From contig NZ_FTNW01000002.1 of NCBI RefSeq assembly GCF_900156545.1, forward strand, positions 248,001 through 312,000: a DNA stretch of 64,000 nucleotides. Direction: 5' to 3'. Made by a program: the position numbers and the translations under genes. The notes below the pieces were generated by a model. It ran no database searches. It was not told where the DNA came from and was given only the letters and a program-made list of their open reading frames with translations. Positions 8,554 through 17,943 of this stretch are shown here, piece by piece. Source of the stretch: Aquipseudomonas alcaligenes (GTDB lineage Bacteria; Pseudomonadota; Gammaproteobacteria; Pseudomonadales; Pseudomonadaceae). Every line of letters begins with the position of its first letter. Within the stretch, counting starts at the first letter, position 1.

Positions 8554-8895
8554 ATGCACATGCACACCCGCCGCTACGACAGGATGCGCGCTTTGGTCGA
8601 ACAGCACCGCCCCGCATACCAGCACGTCGACCAATGCCGCCAGGACATGCAAGCCCGCTGCAGGCCGCCATCCGACCAATCGGACCCGGGTCATGCAGGG
8701 CTGAACATGTCCCCCGGAGCCGACGTCGACCCGATACTGGCGCCACCCTATCAGAGGCAGGCGCAGGGCCAAGCCAGCAGCTTGAGGCGCAACAATCTGC
8801 TGATTTACCGCCGGCCTGATCACGGTCGAGGCTGGAATGGCAAGCTCGGCGTGAAATGCTGGCTGCTGCAGCGAACCATGACGATGGGCCTGTGA
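8554..8895 (+). CDS. Small ORF of unknown function between CmcI-like and glycosyltransferase genes
   Basis: This 345-bp interval has no recognisable gene. The only ORF that fits the operon would encode 113 residues from an ATG 4 bp after the previous stop (a second ATG is at 8560). Its TGA overlaps the ATG of the next glycosyltransferase as TGATG, a layout typical of coupled translation. The first third has GC-rich third positions and looks coding (MRALVEQHRPAYQHVDQ); the rest is rich in Gln, Pro and Arg without a family pattern. It may be a real small protein, a decayed gene or a spacer. Confidence 0.3.
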   Translation: MHMHTRRYDRMRALVEQHRPAYQHVDQCRQDMQARCRPPSDQSDPGHAGLNMSPGADVDPILAPPYQRQAQGQASSLRRNNLLIYRRPDHGRGWNGKLGVKCWLLQRTMTMGL

Positions 8896-11618
8896 TGAGA
8901 GTACGCCGCCTGCGGAAAATATTGGAGGGCGCGATCGCACATGGCGGTGGGTGGCGCCTTACCCTGCTCAAGACCGCAGCGGTCTGGCGCAACGAAGGTA
9001 TGGCAGGCCTACGTTGTCGACTGTCCAACCTGGGAGCAGTAGCCGGCGGAGCACCGGTTACAGATGCGCGCGGTGACCAGGTGCTGCGCAATGACTACCA
9101 GGAATGGCTGCGCCGTTACCATCACCTGGATGAGCCGCTGCGTCAGCGCATCCGCCAACGCATCGATGGTCTGGTCAAGCCACCTCTGATCAGCGTCGTG
9201 ATGCCGGTGTTCAAGCCGAATCACGACTGGCTGATTGCAGCCATCGACTCGGTGCGCAACCAGCTCTACCCTCACTGGCAACTGTGCATTGCCGACGATG
9301 CCTCACCGGACGGCCAGGTAAGTGATCTGCTCGCCGCCTATGCCGCGCGTGAGCCGCGCATCCGTTTCGTCCAGCGCGCCACTAACGGCCACATCTCTGC
9401 CGCCAGTAACAGTGCACTGGCATTGGCCGAAGGGAGCTGGATCGCCTTGCTCGATCAGGATGATCTACTCGCCGAACACGCACTCTATCTGGCAGCCGAC
9501 AGCATCCTGCAGCATCCACAGGCTCAACTGCTGTACTCCGACGAGGACAAGATCGATGAACGCGGGCGGCGCCACTCGCCCTACTTCAAGAGCGCCTGGA
9601 ACCAGGACCTGTTCTACTCGCACAACCTGATCACTCATCTTGGCCTGTACCGCAGGTCACTGGTGGAGGAGGTTGGCGGCTTCCGCACAGGCTTCGAAGG
9701 GGCTCAGGACTATGACCTGGCCTTACGCTGCATCGAGCGGCTGGAGCCCTCGATGATCGTGCACATACCCCACGTGCTCTATCACTGGCGCAGTCATGCA
9801 GCCAGCACCGCGGCCAGCAATGATGCCAAGCCCTATGCCATGCAGGCCGGCGAGAGGGCTCTGCGCGAACACTTCGCCCGCCTGGGCAGCAACTGCGCGG
9901 TGAGCGGCAACGGCCATGGCTACCGGACGCGCCATGAGCTCCCCACACCGGCACCGCTGGCCAGCATCGTGGTGACCAGCCGTAATGCCGCCACCCTGCT
10001 GAACCGCTGCATCACCAGCATTCTGCGCAGGACCCGCTACCCGGACTACGAGGTGGTGCTGATTGATAACGACTCCAATGACCCTGCCGCTCTAGACTAC
10101 CTCGCCAGCCTGGCCGAGGAACCCCGCGTACATGTACTCCGGCATCCCGGCCCGTTCAACTACTCGGCGCTGAACAACTTCGGCGTAAGCCACGCCCGGG
10201 GACAGGTCATCTGTCTGCTGAACAACGACACCGAGGTACTGGACCCGGACTGGCTGGACGAGCTGGTCAGCCATGCCATCCGGCCGGGCATCGGCGCCGT
10301 AGGTGCCAAGCTGCTCTATCCGAATGGCAGCCTGCAGCATGCGGGCATTGTGCTCGGCATCGGCGGCTGGGCCGGGCACGCACACAAGGGCCAGCCCGGC
10401 CAGACCCTAGGACGCTGGGGCCGAGCAGCCCTGACAAGCAATTTCTCCGCCGTGACCGGCGCCTGTCTGGCCATGCGCAAGGCGCTCTACCAGGAGCTGG
10501 GTGGACTCAACGAGAACGAACTTGCGGTGGCCTGCAGCGATGTCGACCTATGTCTGCGCGCAGCCCGACAGGGCCAGCGCAGCCTGTGGACGCCCCACGC
10601 ACGGCTCTATCACCATGAGTCCGCCACGCGCGGCTACGACACCACCCCGGAAAAAAGCGCTCGCCTGGCCTCGGAAGTGGCCTACATGCGTAATCACTGG
10701 GATCTTTGGCTGGCCAACGACCCGTACTACAACCCCAATCTCAGTCTTGAACACGAAGACTTCAGCCTGGCCTGGCCGCCTCGCGTCAACCTCGCCGAAG
10801 ATACCAGCGCTGCTTCGCGCACCCACTCTCCCGCATGCAGAGTAACTAGCAGAATGACTCAACAAAACGCCGCCACATTTACGCCAATAAAGCGTACTGC
10901 CCCAGAGTTCGATCAATGTCAGTTCTATCACAGTGCTGACCTCGGTCCAGGTCGTGAAGTACTCGGCCCCTGGGACCTGCGCACTGGCGTGGATGCCTAT
11001 CTCGGGCATCAGGACTTCGCTGGACGTTCCGTACTGGAAATAGGCCCCGCCAGTGGTTTTCTGTCGTTCCATATGGAGCGTATGGGCGCCAAGGTCACAG
11101 CCATCGAACCCTCTATGCAGCATCTCTGGGACATTGTCCCGCTGGCCGGTTTCGATCTCGACAAGTGGCGAGAAGAGTTCAGCGGAAACATAACGGGGGT
11201 GCGCAACTCCTTCTGGTACCTGCACGACTTGTATCAATCCAAAGTCGAGCTGATCGAAACCGATCCCCTGGCCATTCCAGAGGCCGTCGGCGAATTCGAT
11301 ATCGGCCTGCTCGCAGCCGTGTTGCTGCATTGCCGATCGCCCTTCAGCCTCATCGAGAGCCTGTCTCGCCGGGTACGCAAGACCATGATCATCACTGAAC
11401 TCTACGACTCCACCATGGGCGATGAGCCTCTGTGCAGACTGATCCCCCAACCAGCCATCCGTCAGGTGGACACCTGGTGGTCGTTCAGCCCGGCCTTCAT
11501 CGTCAATGCGCTGGGCGTATTGGGCTTCGAAGGGGCTCAGGTCACAGTGCATCATCAGCACCACAGAGCCCATGAAGCACCAGTCCCCATGTTTACCGTG
11601 GTCGCCCACCGTCCCTGA
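8895..11618 (+). CDS. Double family 2 glycosyltransferase fused to a methyltransferase
   Basis: About 907 residues in three catalytic modules. GT-A module 1 (about 97-320) has SVVMPVFKPNHDW, ADDASPDG and LLDQDD (187-190). GT-A module 2 (about 352-600) has SIVVTSRNAATLLNRC, IDNDSNDP and LLNNDTEVLDPDW. The C-terminal methyltransferase (about 690-907) has SVLEIGPASGFLSFHMER as the SAM loop. It probably adds two sugars in turn and methylates one, in the cytoplasm. The ATG at 8895 is chosen over one 39 bp upstream because it overlaps the preceding stop and leaves a normal N-terminus. The next gene starts 16 bp downstream. Confidence 0.85.
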   Translation: MRVRRLRKILEGAIAHGGGWRLTLLKTAAVWRNEGMAGLRCRLSNLGAVAGGAPVTDARGDQVLRNDYQEWLRRYHHLDEPLRQRIRQRIDGLVKPPLISVVMPVFKPNHDWLIAAIDSVRNQLYPHWQLCIADDASPDGQVSDLLAAYAAREPRIRFVQRATNGHISAASNSALALAEGSWIALLDQDDLLAEHALYLAADSILQHPQAQLLYSDEDKIDERGRRHSPYFKSAWNQDLFYSHNLITHLGLYRRSLVEEVGGFRTGFEGAQDYDLALRCIERLEPSMIVHIPHVLYHWRSHAASTAASNDAKPYAMQAGERALREHFARLGSNCAVSGNGHGYRTRHELPTPAPLASIVVTSRNAATLLNRCITSILRRTRYPDYEVVLIDNDSNDPAALDYLASLAEEPRVHVLRHPGPFNYSALNNFGVSHARGQVICLLNNDTEVLDPDWLDELVSHAIRPGIGAVGAKLLYPNGSLQHAGIVLGIGGWAGHAHKGQPGQTLGRWGRAALTSNFSAVTGACLAMRKALYQELGGLNENELAVACSDVDLCLRAARQGQRSLWTPHARLYHHESATRGYDTTPEKSARLASEVAYMRNHWDLWLANDPYYNPNLSLEHEDFSLAWPPRVNLAEDTSAASRTHSPACRVTSRMTQQNAATFTPIKRTAPEFDQCQFYHSADLGPGREVLGPWDLRTGVDAYLGHQDFAGRSVLEIGPASGFLSFHMERMGAKVTAIEPSMQHLWDIVPLAGFDLDKWREEFSGNITGVRNSFWYLHDLYQSKVELIETDPLAIPEAVGEFDIGLLAAVLLHCRSPFSLIESLSRRVRKTMIITELYDSTMGDEPLCRLIPQPAIRQVDTWWSFSPAFIVNALGVLGFEGAQVTVHHQHHRAHEAPVPMFTVVAHRP

Positions 11619-11634
11619 CTCAGGAAGCCTTCGC

Positions 11635-14600
11635 ATGCTTCAGCCAGAACTCCTTCGCCTCGATGATCTGCTGTCCCCGCAGCTGGATTGGCTTTTTCAG
11701 CAGCCGCAGCGGCTCGGCAAACCGAGTGGCTGGTGGGGGCATGTGCCTTTTGCCTTCTGGCTGGTGGCCGCTGCTCGCCCGCGCACGCTGGTGGAACTGG
11801 GTAGCCATCATGGCGTTTCCTACGCCGCCTTTTGCGAAGCGGTGAGCTTGGCACGCCTGGACTGCCGCTGCTTTGCGGTGGACAACTGGCAGGGCGACGC
11901 CCATGCCGGCTTCTTCGACGAGGCCGTCTACAACGATTTACTGGATTTCAACCGCACCCGCTACGGAGCTTTCTCCGAACTACTGCGTGCCGATTTCAAC
12001 GAAGCATTGGCGCACTTCGCCGATGGCTCCATCGACGTCTTGCACATCGACGGCTTCCACACCTACGAGGCCGTATGTCGCGACTATCTGCAGTGGCGCC
12101 CCAAGTTGTCCCCGCGGGCCATCGTGCTGTTTCACGATACCAACGTGCGCCGCGACGATTTCGGCGTCCACCGGCTGTTCGCCGAACTGTCACGGGACTA
12201 TCCGCACTTCGAGTTCCTGCATGGCAACGGCTTGGGCCTTATTGCACACGGCAGCCAGGCTCCCGAAGTCATTCGCCATCTGTGCACAGCGAATAGCGAC
12301 CAAACCGCCAGCCTGCGCGAGCGCTTTGCTCATCTAGGAGCACGCTGGCAAGGACACGCCCGCGAGCAGGAGATGGCGCGTTCATTTGCCCTGCAAGTCG
12401 AGGCACTGGAGTCTGAGCGCATCGGGGCGGGCGAGCAGCGCGCCGCTGCCGAGGCCAAGACCCAGCAACTGCAGCTGGCACTTGCCGACACCCAAGACCA
12501 GCTAAACCAGGCGCGCCAGGAAAGTGAACGCACGCAGTGCCTGGCCGAGACAGTTTCACAACTGAGTGAACAGCTGCAGGCAGAGACAGTCCAGTACAGA
12601 CGACTGCAAGAGGAGCGGCAACGGCTAGAGACCTTGCTGGCGGAAACGGAGACACGACTGGGACAGTCCAGACAGGAGCTGAATACCGGACTGGCAAATG
12701 CCGAGCTGCAAACGCGGCGTCTGGCCCAGGACCTGCTCGTAAAACTACCCTTGCTGGCACGCCCCAGCCCGCTACGCCGCCTGCGCCTGCTGCTGCGTCG
12801 CGGACATGCCCAGCGCAACCCGATCGCCGATGTGGTGCGTCGCTCTTCGCTGTTCGACGCCCATTGGTACCTGCGCACCTACATCGATGTGGCCGAGTCC
12901 GGCATCGAACCCGCCTTCCACTATGTCGCTCACGGTGGCATCGAAGGCCGTGATCCAGGCCCTTGGTTCTCCACTCGCGACTACCTGCGCCTCAATCCCG
13001 ACGTGGCGCAGGCTGGCGTCAACGCGCTGTACCACTACGAGCTGCATGGACGCCATGAGAACCGTAACCTGCCACTGCCCAGCACGTTCGCCGCAGCAAC
13101 GCCTGAACAACACGAGAATACGGACATCAAGGCGGTTTTCCGCCGCGACAGCATGGAGCGTCTGCAGGCCTTTCTCGGCGGCAGCGAGCCGCTACTGCTT
13201 CCGACCAGCCAGGAACCGCTGCTGTCCATCATCCTGGTGCTGCATAACCAGGCGGAACTGACCTTCCGCTGCCTGCAGTCGCTGATTACAGCCATCGACG
13301 TGCCCTGCGAGGTGCTGCTGGTCGACAACGCCTCCAGCGACCTGACTCGCGAACTGCTCAAACGCGTACATGGCAGCCGGGTACTGCTGCAGAACGAGAA
13401 CCTGCACTTCCTGCGTGCAGCCAATCTGGGCGCAGCTCAGGCCCGCGGCAGCCACCTGCTGTTTCTCAACAACGACACCCTGATCAAGGCAGGCTCACTG
13501 AGCGCCGCCATCAGAGTATTTGCCGAACGCAACGAGGTCGGCGCCGTCGGGGGCAAGCTGATTTTGCTCGACGGCACCCTGCAGGAGGCCGGCAGCATTG
13601 TCTGGAACGACGGCAGCTGCCAGGGCTATGGCCGTGGTCGTGATCCACAGGAGGCCGAATTCCAGTTCCGCCGCGAGGTCGACTACTGTTCCGGGGCCTT
13701 CCTCATGGTGCCACGCCCCCTGTTCGAGCAGCTAGGCGGTTTCGACAGCGCCTTCGCGCCAGCCTATTACGAAGAAACCGATCTGTGCATGCGCCTGCGC
13801 CAGGGGGGCCATGCGGTGGTCTACGAACCGGCGGTGGAAGTCGTTCACGTCGAGTTCGGCAGCGCCACGCACAGTCAAGCCGCGACACAGTTGATGCAGG
13901 CTCATCACGGCATCTTCCGCGAACGCCATGCTGTCGCGCTGCAGCAACACCAGCCCCATGGCAACAGCGCCCTGGAAGCACGGATGCGCCCAGGCGCTGG
14001 CGCGCGCGTCCTACTGATCGACGATCAGATTCCCATACCCTCCTGGGGCTCCGGTTACCCACGTGCCCACGAACTGCTGATGACCCTGCATCGCCTCGGC
14101 GCATTCGTCACGCTCTATCCGGTGGCAGCCGCCGGCATCGATTTCGCCGAGGCCTACGCCGTTCTGCCTCGCGAGACAGAGATAGCCGAAGCACAGGGTG
14201 CCGCCGGCCTGCCCGGTTTTCTGCGCAGCCGCCGCGACTATTACGACGCGCTCATCATCAGTCGTCCGCACAACATGCAACTTCTGTTCGACGCGCTCGA
14301 ACACGAACCCGACCTGCTCGGCCGCACCCGGCTGATCTACGACGCAGAGGCCATCTTCGCCCAGCGCAATCAGCTCAAGGCCAACCTGCTTGGACACAGC
14401 TGCTCAATCACCGACATGGCAGACGAGCTGCGCCTGGCCAGGCCTGCGCAGACCATCCTGGCAGTCAACCGGACAGAATCCGAACATTTCACTCGCGCCG
14501 GACATCCCGATGTGCGCGTGCTCAGCCATGGCATCGAACTGCAACCAACGCCCGGCAAGCATGCCGAGCGCCAGGACCTGCTGTTCGTCGGGCGCCTGGA

Positions 14601-15999
14601 GGAAAACGACTCGCCCAATGCCGACTCGATCCGCTGGTTCATCGGCGAGGTCATGCCAAGACTGGATCGCCTGCTGGGCAACAACTACTGCCTGAACATC
14701 GTCGGTGCCTGCTCGACGAAGCTACGACGGGATCTGGAAAGCCGCCGCGTTCGCTTCCACGGTCGCGTCCAGGACATCACCGACTTCTATGCGGATGCCC
14801 GCCTGTTCATCGCGCCGACCCGCTTCGCCGCAGGTATTCCGCTGAAGATCTACGAGGCAGCCGCACATGGCCTACCGGTGGTGGCCAGCCAACTACTGGC
14901 CGATCAACTGGCCTGGAAGGATGATGGCGAACTGCTGACGGCAGATACGGCGGAGGGCTTCGCCGCGGCCTGTGCCCGGCTCTATAACGACGCCAATCTG
15001 TGGGCCCGACTGCGCGAGCAGGCCTTGCTCGGGACCGACCAGGACTGCTCGAAGCGGAACTTCACCGAGCAGATCCGGCAGCTGCTCGATGAGCTTCCAC
15101 CCCGCGACTATGCTGCCAAGATTAATCAGGCCTGGGGTCAGAGGAATACCAGCAGGGGCATGAACTGGATGGAGCATCCGCTTGTGCTGGCACGACTGAA
15201 CCGCAAGGTTTCAGGAGACCCCAAGCAGGAATGTTGCCAATATCTGCGACAGCTTCTGCTAGAGCAAGGCTGGCAGTTCCCGGTCAAACGAGCTGCCAGC
15301 CTGGGTTGCGGCTTTGGCTCGCTGGAGCGAGCACTGGCACACGGGGGATTTGCCGAACGGATCGACGGCTATGACCTGGCCGCAAGCGCCATTGCCGAGG
15401 CACGTCGGCTGGCGGCGCAGGAGTCGTTGCCCGGACTGCACTATCAGGTCGCCAACATGGAACAGCTGCGGCTTCCGCAGGCGCAGTACGATCTGATCTT
15501 CGCCTTCAGTAGCGCCCATCATGTCGACGACCTCGACGGCCTATTCGGGCAAGTTAGGCAAGCGCTGCGACCCGGCGGCGTGTTCATGCTTCACGAGTAC
15601 GTCGGCCCCGATCGCTTCCAGTGGACGGACACCCAGCTTGAGCAGATCAATGCGTTCATTGAAAGCCTGCCAGCAGGCTATAACTGCCTGCCCGACGGCC
15701 GCGTTCGCGGACAGGTCAGACGTCCCAGCGTAGAGGAAGTCATCGCCTGCGACCCCTCAGAAGCGATTCGGTCCTCGGAGATCATTGCCAGCCTCAATCG
15801 TCAGTTCGACCGAGTATTGAACTACGAGCTGGGGGGGGCCCTGCTGCATACCGGTCTTAGCGATATTGCACAGAACTTCTCGCCGGAACAGCCGGCGGAC
15901 ATCGAGCTGCTCGAACGCTTCTTCGCTCTGGAGGACAGGTTGATGGCTGAAGGCAGCATAGCCTCGGACTTCTGCGTGCTAATCGCCTTCAGGGACTGA
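11635..15999 (+). CDS. 1454-residue multidomain MTase-GT2-GT4-MTase polysaccharide enzyme
   Basis: The modules in order are: an N-terminal class I methyltransferase (about 45-220; TLVELGSHHGVSYA, VLHIDGFHTYE, VLFHDTN); a Gln/Glu-rich coiled coil (about 255-375); two tandem copies of a roughly 35-residue motif common in rhizobial glycosyltransferases (about 406-475; YLRTYIDVAESGIEP and YLRLNPDVAQAGVNA); a GT-A glycosyltransferase (about 530-760; FLNNDTL, EETDLCMRLRQGG); a GT-B family 4 glycosyltransferase (about 790-1160; LLFVGRLEENDSPNADS); and a C-terminal methyltransferase (about 1215-1454; AASLGCGFGSLERAL). The ATG at 11635 follows AGGAAG by 7 bp. A G8 run interrupts the last domain at 15831-15838. 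The architecture suggests a chain-assembling and chain-methylating enzyme scaffolded by the coiled coil. Confidence 0.85.
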   Translation: MLQPELLRLDDLLSPQLDWLFQQPQRLGKPSGWWGHVPFAFWLVAAARPRTLVELGSHHGVSYAAFCEAVSLARLDCRCFAVDNWQGDAHAGFFDEAVYNDLLDFNRTRYGAFSELLRADFNEALAHFADGSIDVLHIDGFHTYEAVCRDYLQWRPKLSPRAIVLFHDTNVRRDDFGVHRLFAELSRDYPHFEFLHGNGLGLIAHGSQAPEVIRHLCTANSDQTASLRERFAHLGARWQGHAREQEMARSFALQVEALESERIGAGEQRAAAEAKTQQLQLALADTQDQLNQARQESERTQCLAETVSQLSEQLQAETVQYRRLQEERQRLETLLAETETRLGQSRQELNTGLANAELQTRRLAQDLLVKLPLLARPSPLRRLRLLLRRGHAQRNPIADVVRRSSLFDAHWYLRTYIDVAESGIEPAFHYVAHGGIEGRDPGPWFSTRDYLRLNPDVAQAGVNALYHYELHGRHENRNLPLPSTFAAATPEQHENTDIKAVFRRDSMERLQAFLGGSEPLLLPTSQEPLLSIILVLHNQAELTFRCLQSLITAIDVPCEVLLVDNASSDLTRELLKRVHGSRVLLQNENLHFLRAANLGAAQARGSHLLFLNNDTLIKAGSLSAAIRVFAERNEVGAVGGKLILLDGTLQEAGSIVWNDGSCQGYGRGRDPQEAEFQFRREVDYCSGAFLMVPRPLFEQLGGFDSAFAPAYYEETDLCMRLRQGGHAVVYEPAVEVVHVEFGSATHSQAATQLMQAHHGIFRERHAVALQQHQPHGNSALEARMRPGAGARVLLIDDQIPIPSWGSGYPRAHELLMTLHRLGAFVTLYPVAAAGIDFAEAYAVLPRETEIAEAQGAAGLPGFLRSRRDYYDALIISRPHNMQLLFDALEHEPDLLGRTRLIYDAEAIFAQRNQLKANLLGHSCSITDMADELRLARPAQTILAVNRTESEHFTRAGHPDVRVLSHGIELQPTPGKHAERQDLLFVGRLEENDSPNADSIRWFIGEVMPRLDRLLGNNYCLNIVGACSTKLRRDLESRRVRFHGRVQDITDFYADARLFIAPTRFAAGIPLKIYEAAAHGLPVVASQLLADQLAWKDDGELLTADTAEGFAAACARLYNDANLWARLREQALLGTDQDCSKRNFTEQIRQLLDELPPRDYAAKINQAWGQRNTSRGMNWMEHPLVLARLNRKVSGDPKQECCQYLRQLLLEQGWQFPVKRAASLGCGFGSLERALAHGGFAERIDGYDLAASAIAEARRLAAQESLPGLHYQVANMEQLRLPQAQYDLIFAFSSAHHVDDLDGLFGQVRQALRPGGVFMLHEYVGPDRFQWTDTQLEQINAFIESLPAGYNCLPDGRVRGQVRRPSVEEVIACDPSEAIRSSEIIASLNRQFDRVLNYELGGALLHTGLSDIAQNFSPEQPADIELLERFFALEDRLMAEGSIASDFCVLIAFRD

Positions 16000-16082
16000 T
16001 CCGAAGTTTGATATCGCCGATAGTTCTGCTTTCCCAACAAAGCCGTTAGGCTTCCCAGGTACTCCCATCCCTGAGCAACCCA

Positions 16083-16577
16083 ATGCACGACATTTCCCTG
16101 CAGGACGCCGCCGCACCCGAAGGCGTCTGCTACGGCTGCGGCAGCCGCAACCCGCACGGCCTGCACGTCAAGAGCCGCTGGCACGAGGACGGCATCCACG
16201 TCGTCGCCGAACACCTGCCCGACCCCATGCACTGCGGCTGGCCGGACCTGGTCTACGGCGGGCTGATCGCCATGCTGGTGGACTGCCACTCGAACTGGAC
16301 GGCCATGGCCTATCACTACCGCGCCGAAGGCCGCGAGCCCGGCAGCCTGCCGCGCATCGACTGCGTCACCGGGTTCCTCGGCATCAAGTACATCAAGCCG
16401 ACGCCCATGGGCGTGCCACTGCAGCTGCGCGCGCGGGTCGAGGGCGAGGTGGGGCGCAAGACCCAGGTGATCTGCGAGATCTACGCCGGCGATGTACTCA
16501 CCGCCATCGGCGATTCGGTCTTCGTACGGGTGGATACCGGGCAACTGGCTGCCGCCGCCCACGGTCGCGAAAGCTGA
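16083..16577 (+). CDS. PaaI-family hotdog thioesterase
   Basis: A 164-residue single hotdog domain protein, expected to hydrolyse acyl-CoA thioesters in the cytoplasm. After CYGCGSRNPHGLHV comes the hotdog helix region with VYGGLIAMLVDCHSNWTA, where the (H/Y)GG..A..D pattern carries the catalytic acid, and later KYIKPTPMGVPLQLRARV. The CxxC in the first 20 residues is common in this Pseudomonas subfamily. It stands between the polysaccharide cluster and a convergent gene, with a strong terminator after it, and marks the return to GC-rich core codon use. The substrate is unknown. Confidence 0.8.
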   Translation: MHDISLQDAAAPEGVCYGCGSRNPHGLHVKSRWHEDGIHVVAEHLPDPMHCGWPDLVYGGLIAMLVDCHSNWTAMAYHYRAEGREPGSLPRIDCVTGFLGIKYIKPTPMGVPLQLRARVEGEVGRKTQVICEIYAGDVLTAIGDSVFVRVDTGQLAAAAHGRES

Positions 16578-16597
16578 CGGCACCACGAACAAAGAAA

Positions 16598-16619
16598 AGG
16601 CCCCTCGCGGGGCCTTTTT
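16598..16619. terminator. Bidirectional Rho-independent terminator
   Basis: AGGCCCC (16598-16604), loop TCGC, GGGGCCT (16609-16615), then a T run on the plus strand and an A run (AAAGAAAA) before the stem that serves the minus strand. It separates the thioesterase gene from the convergent amidotransferase/DUF2937 gene. Confidence 0.9.
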
Positions 16620-16623
16620 CATG

Positions 16624-17940
16624 TCAGCGCCAGTGACGCTTCTCGTAGGCGATAGTCTTGTGCTTGCGGCCGATGCCGAGGGTCCAGCCGAGGCCCAGCG
16701 CCAGCAGCTCGACCAGCCAGGCCAGCAGCAGCCCGACGCCAAGCGCCCAGGCGATGGCCTGGGGCGCCAGCAGTACCTGGTAGCTGTAGGCATCCAGGGT
16801 CTGCTGCAGGATCTCGCGATCAGCCGCCGTGACCAGGTGCCAGGCCTGAGCGTACCAGGGGCCCTGCATGGCCAGCCACTCGGCTTCCAGCAGCTCGGAG
16901 CGGCTCACCAGGTGGGCGATGCTGTCGGCGTCGCTACGCATGACCTCGTCGGTGCTGGCGCGGTAATGGGCGACCAGGGCGTTGAGGTCGGCGTTGAAGA
17001 AGCGTGCAGCGGTCTCGCGAAAGCCCAGCAGGCTCTCCTCGGACTCGGCGCGCTGGGCGGCCACGCGCTTGCCGTAGTCGTCGACCAGGCCCGGCACCTG
17101 CACGCCGACCAGCAGGCCGAAAGCGAATACCAGCAGTCGCAGGTAACTTCTGAACATCCTCACTCCCCCCATCTGTCCCTGGGCAATGCGCTCGCCGCGC
17201 CGCCACAGGCTCCACTCGCCCGGGCGCAGCAGGTTCCAGCGTTCGTTATCGGTCAAGGGCTCGGTGGCAATCACGGTCACCACATCATTGGGCGTGGTCT
17301 CCGCCTGGAAGTCCACCGTCACGTCCACATCCTTCAGGCGCGCCGGGCCGAAAGGCGCGCGGCGGGTAATCTGCGCCAGCTTGGTCGAGCAGAAGCAGAA
17401 CAGCCAGTCGCCGTCGCTTAGCAGGCAGTTGAACACGCCCTTGCCCCGATACTCCTGCGCCGCCTGCACCAGCACCGGCAACAGTGCCTCGACCGGCACC
17501 GGCTCGGGGAAGGCGCCGCGCACCCGGTTGAGCAGGTCGCAGAAGGCCGCCTCGCTGTCGGTATCACCGACCGGGCGGTAGAAATCGAAGCGCGGGGCGA
17601 AGCCGGCCAGCTGGCCATTGTGGGCGAAGCACCAGTTGCGCCCCCACAGCTCGCGGACGAAGGGATGGGTGTTGGCCAGACAGACGCGGCCGACGTTGGC
17701 CTGGCGAATGTGGCCGATCACCGTCTCGCTCTTGATTGGATAGCGCTGCACCAGGCGCGCCACCTCGGAATCGACGCTGGCCGCGGGGTCCTGGAACAGG
17801 CGCAAGCCGCGCCCCTCGTAGAAGGCGATGCCCCAGCCGTCACGGTGCGGGCCGGTGCCACCGCCGCGCTGCATCAGCCCGGTGAAGCTGAACAGGATGT
17901 CGGTGGGCACGTTGGCGCTCATGCCGAGCAGTTCGCACAT
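16624..17940 (-). CDS. Class II glutamine amidotransferase fused in frame to a DUF2937 membrane protein
   Basis: As written, one 438-residue frame joins two families. Residues 1-261 are a YafJ-like class II glutamine amidotransferase: the catalytic cysteine is Cys2 of MCELLGM, with RHAN-type segments such as [14 protein letters not shown] and [10 protein letters not shown]. Residues 262-438 begin MFRSYLRLL and match DUF2937 inner-membrane proteins: an N-terminal helix, a soluble helical part, and a C-terminal hydrophobic segment. The junction is a G6 run; with five Gs the first gene would stop at TGA just before the ATG at 17157. The gene order with HIT and the next membrane protein matches P. 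aeruginosa, where I recall separate genes. Either a real fusion or a one-base indel. Confidence 0.8.
   Translation of the reverse strand: MCELLGMSANVPTDILFSFTGLMQRGGGTGPHRDGWGIAFYEGRGLRLFQDPAASVDSEVARLVQRYPIKSETVIGHIRQANVGRVCLANTHPFVRELWGRNWCFAHNGQLAGFAPRFDFYRPVGDTDSEAAFCDLLNRVRGAFPEPVPVEALLPVLVQAAQEYRGKGVFNCLLSDGDWLFCFCSTKLAQITRRAPFGPARLKDVDVTVDFQAETTPNDVVTVIATEPLTDNERWNLLRPGEWSLWRRGERIAQGQMGGVRMFRSYLRLLVFAFGLLVGVQVPGLVDDYGKRVAAQRAESEESLLGFRETAARFFNADLNALVAHYRASTDEVMRSDADSIAHLVSRSELLEAEWLAMQGPWYAQAWHLVTAADREILQQTLDAYSYQVLLAPQAIAWALGVGLLLAWLVELLALGLGWTLGIGRKHKTIAYEKRHWR
17154..17176 (-). other. G6-run junction between amidotransferase and DUF2937 parts
   Basis: On the minus strand the junction reads CAGATGGGGGGAGTGAGGATG. 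GGGGGGAG looks like a ribosome binding site for the ATG at 17157, and TGA sits between them in another frame. Deletion of one G would bring that TGA into frame and restore two normal genes. Confidence 0.7.
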
Positions 17941-17943
17941 GGC

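Noticed and set aside
13785..14924. 379-codon frame overlapping the giant polysaccharide gene
   Set aside because: It is in another frame inside the GT2/GT4 modules, Arg/Pro/Ser-rich and without domains.
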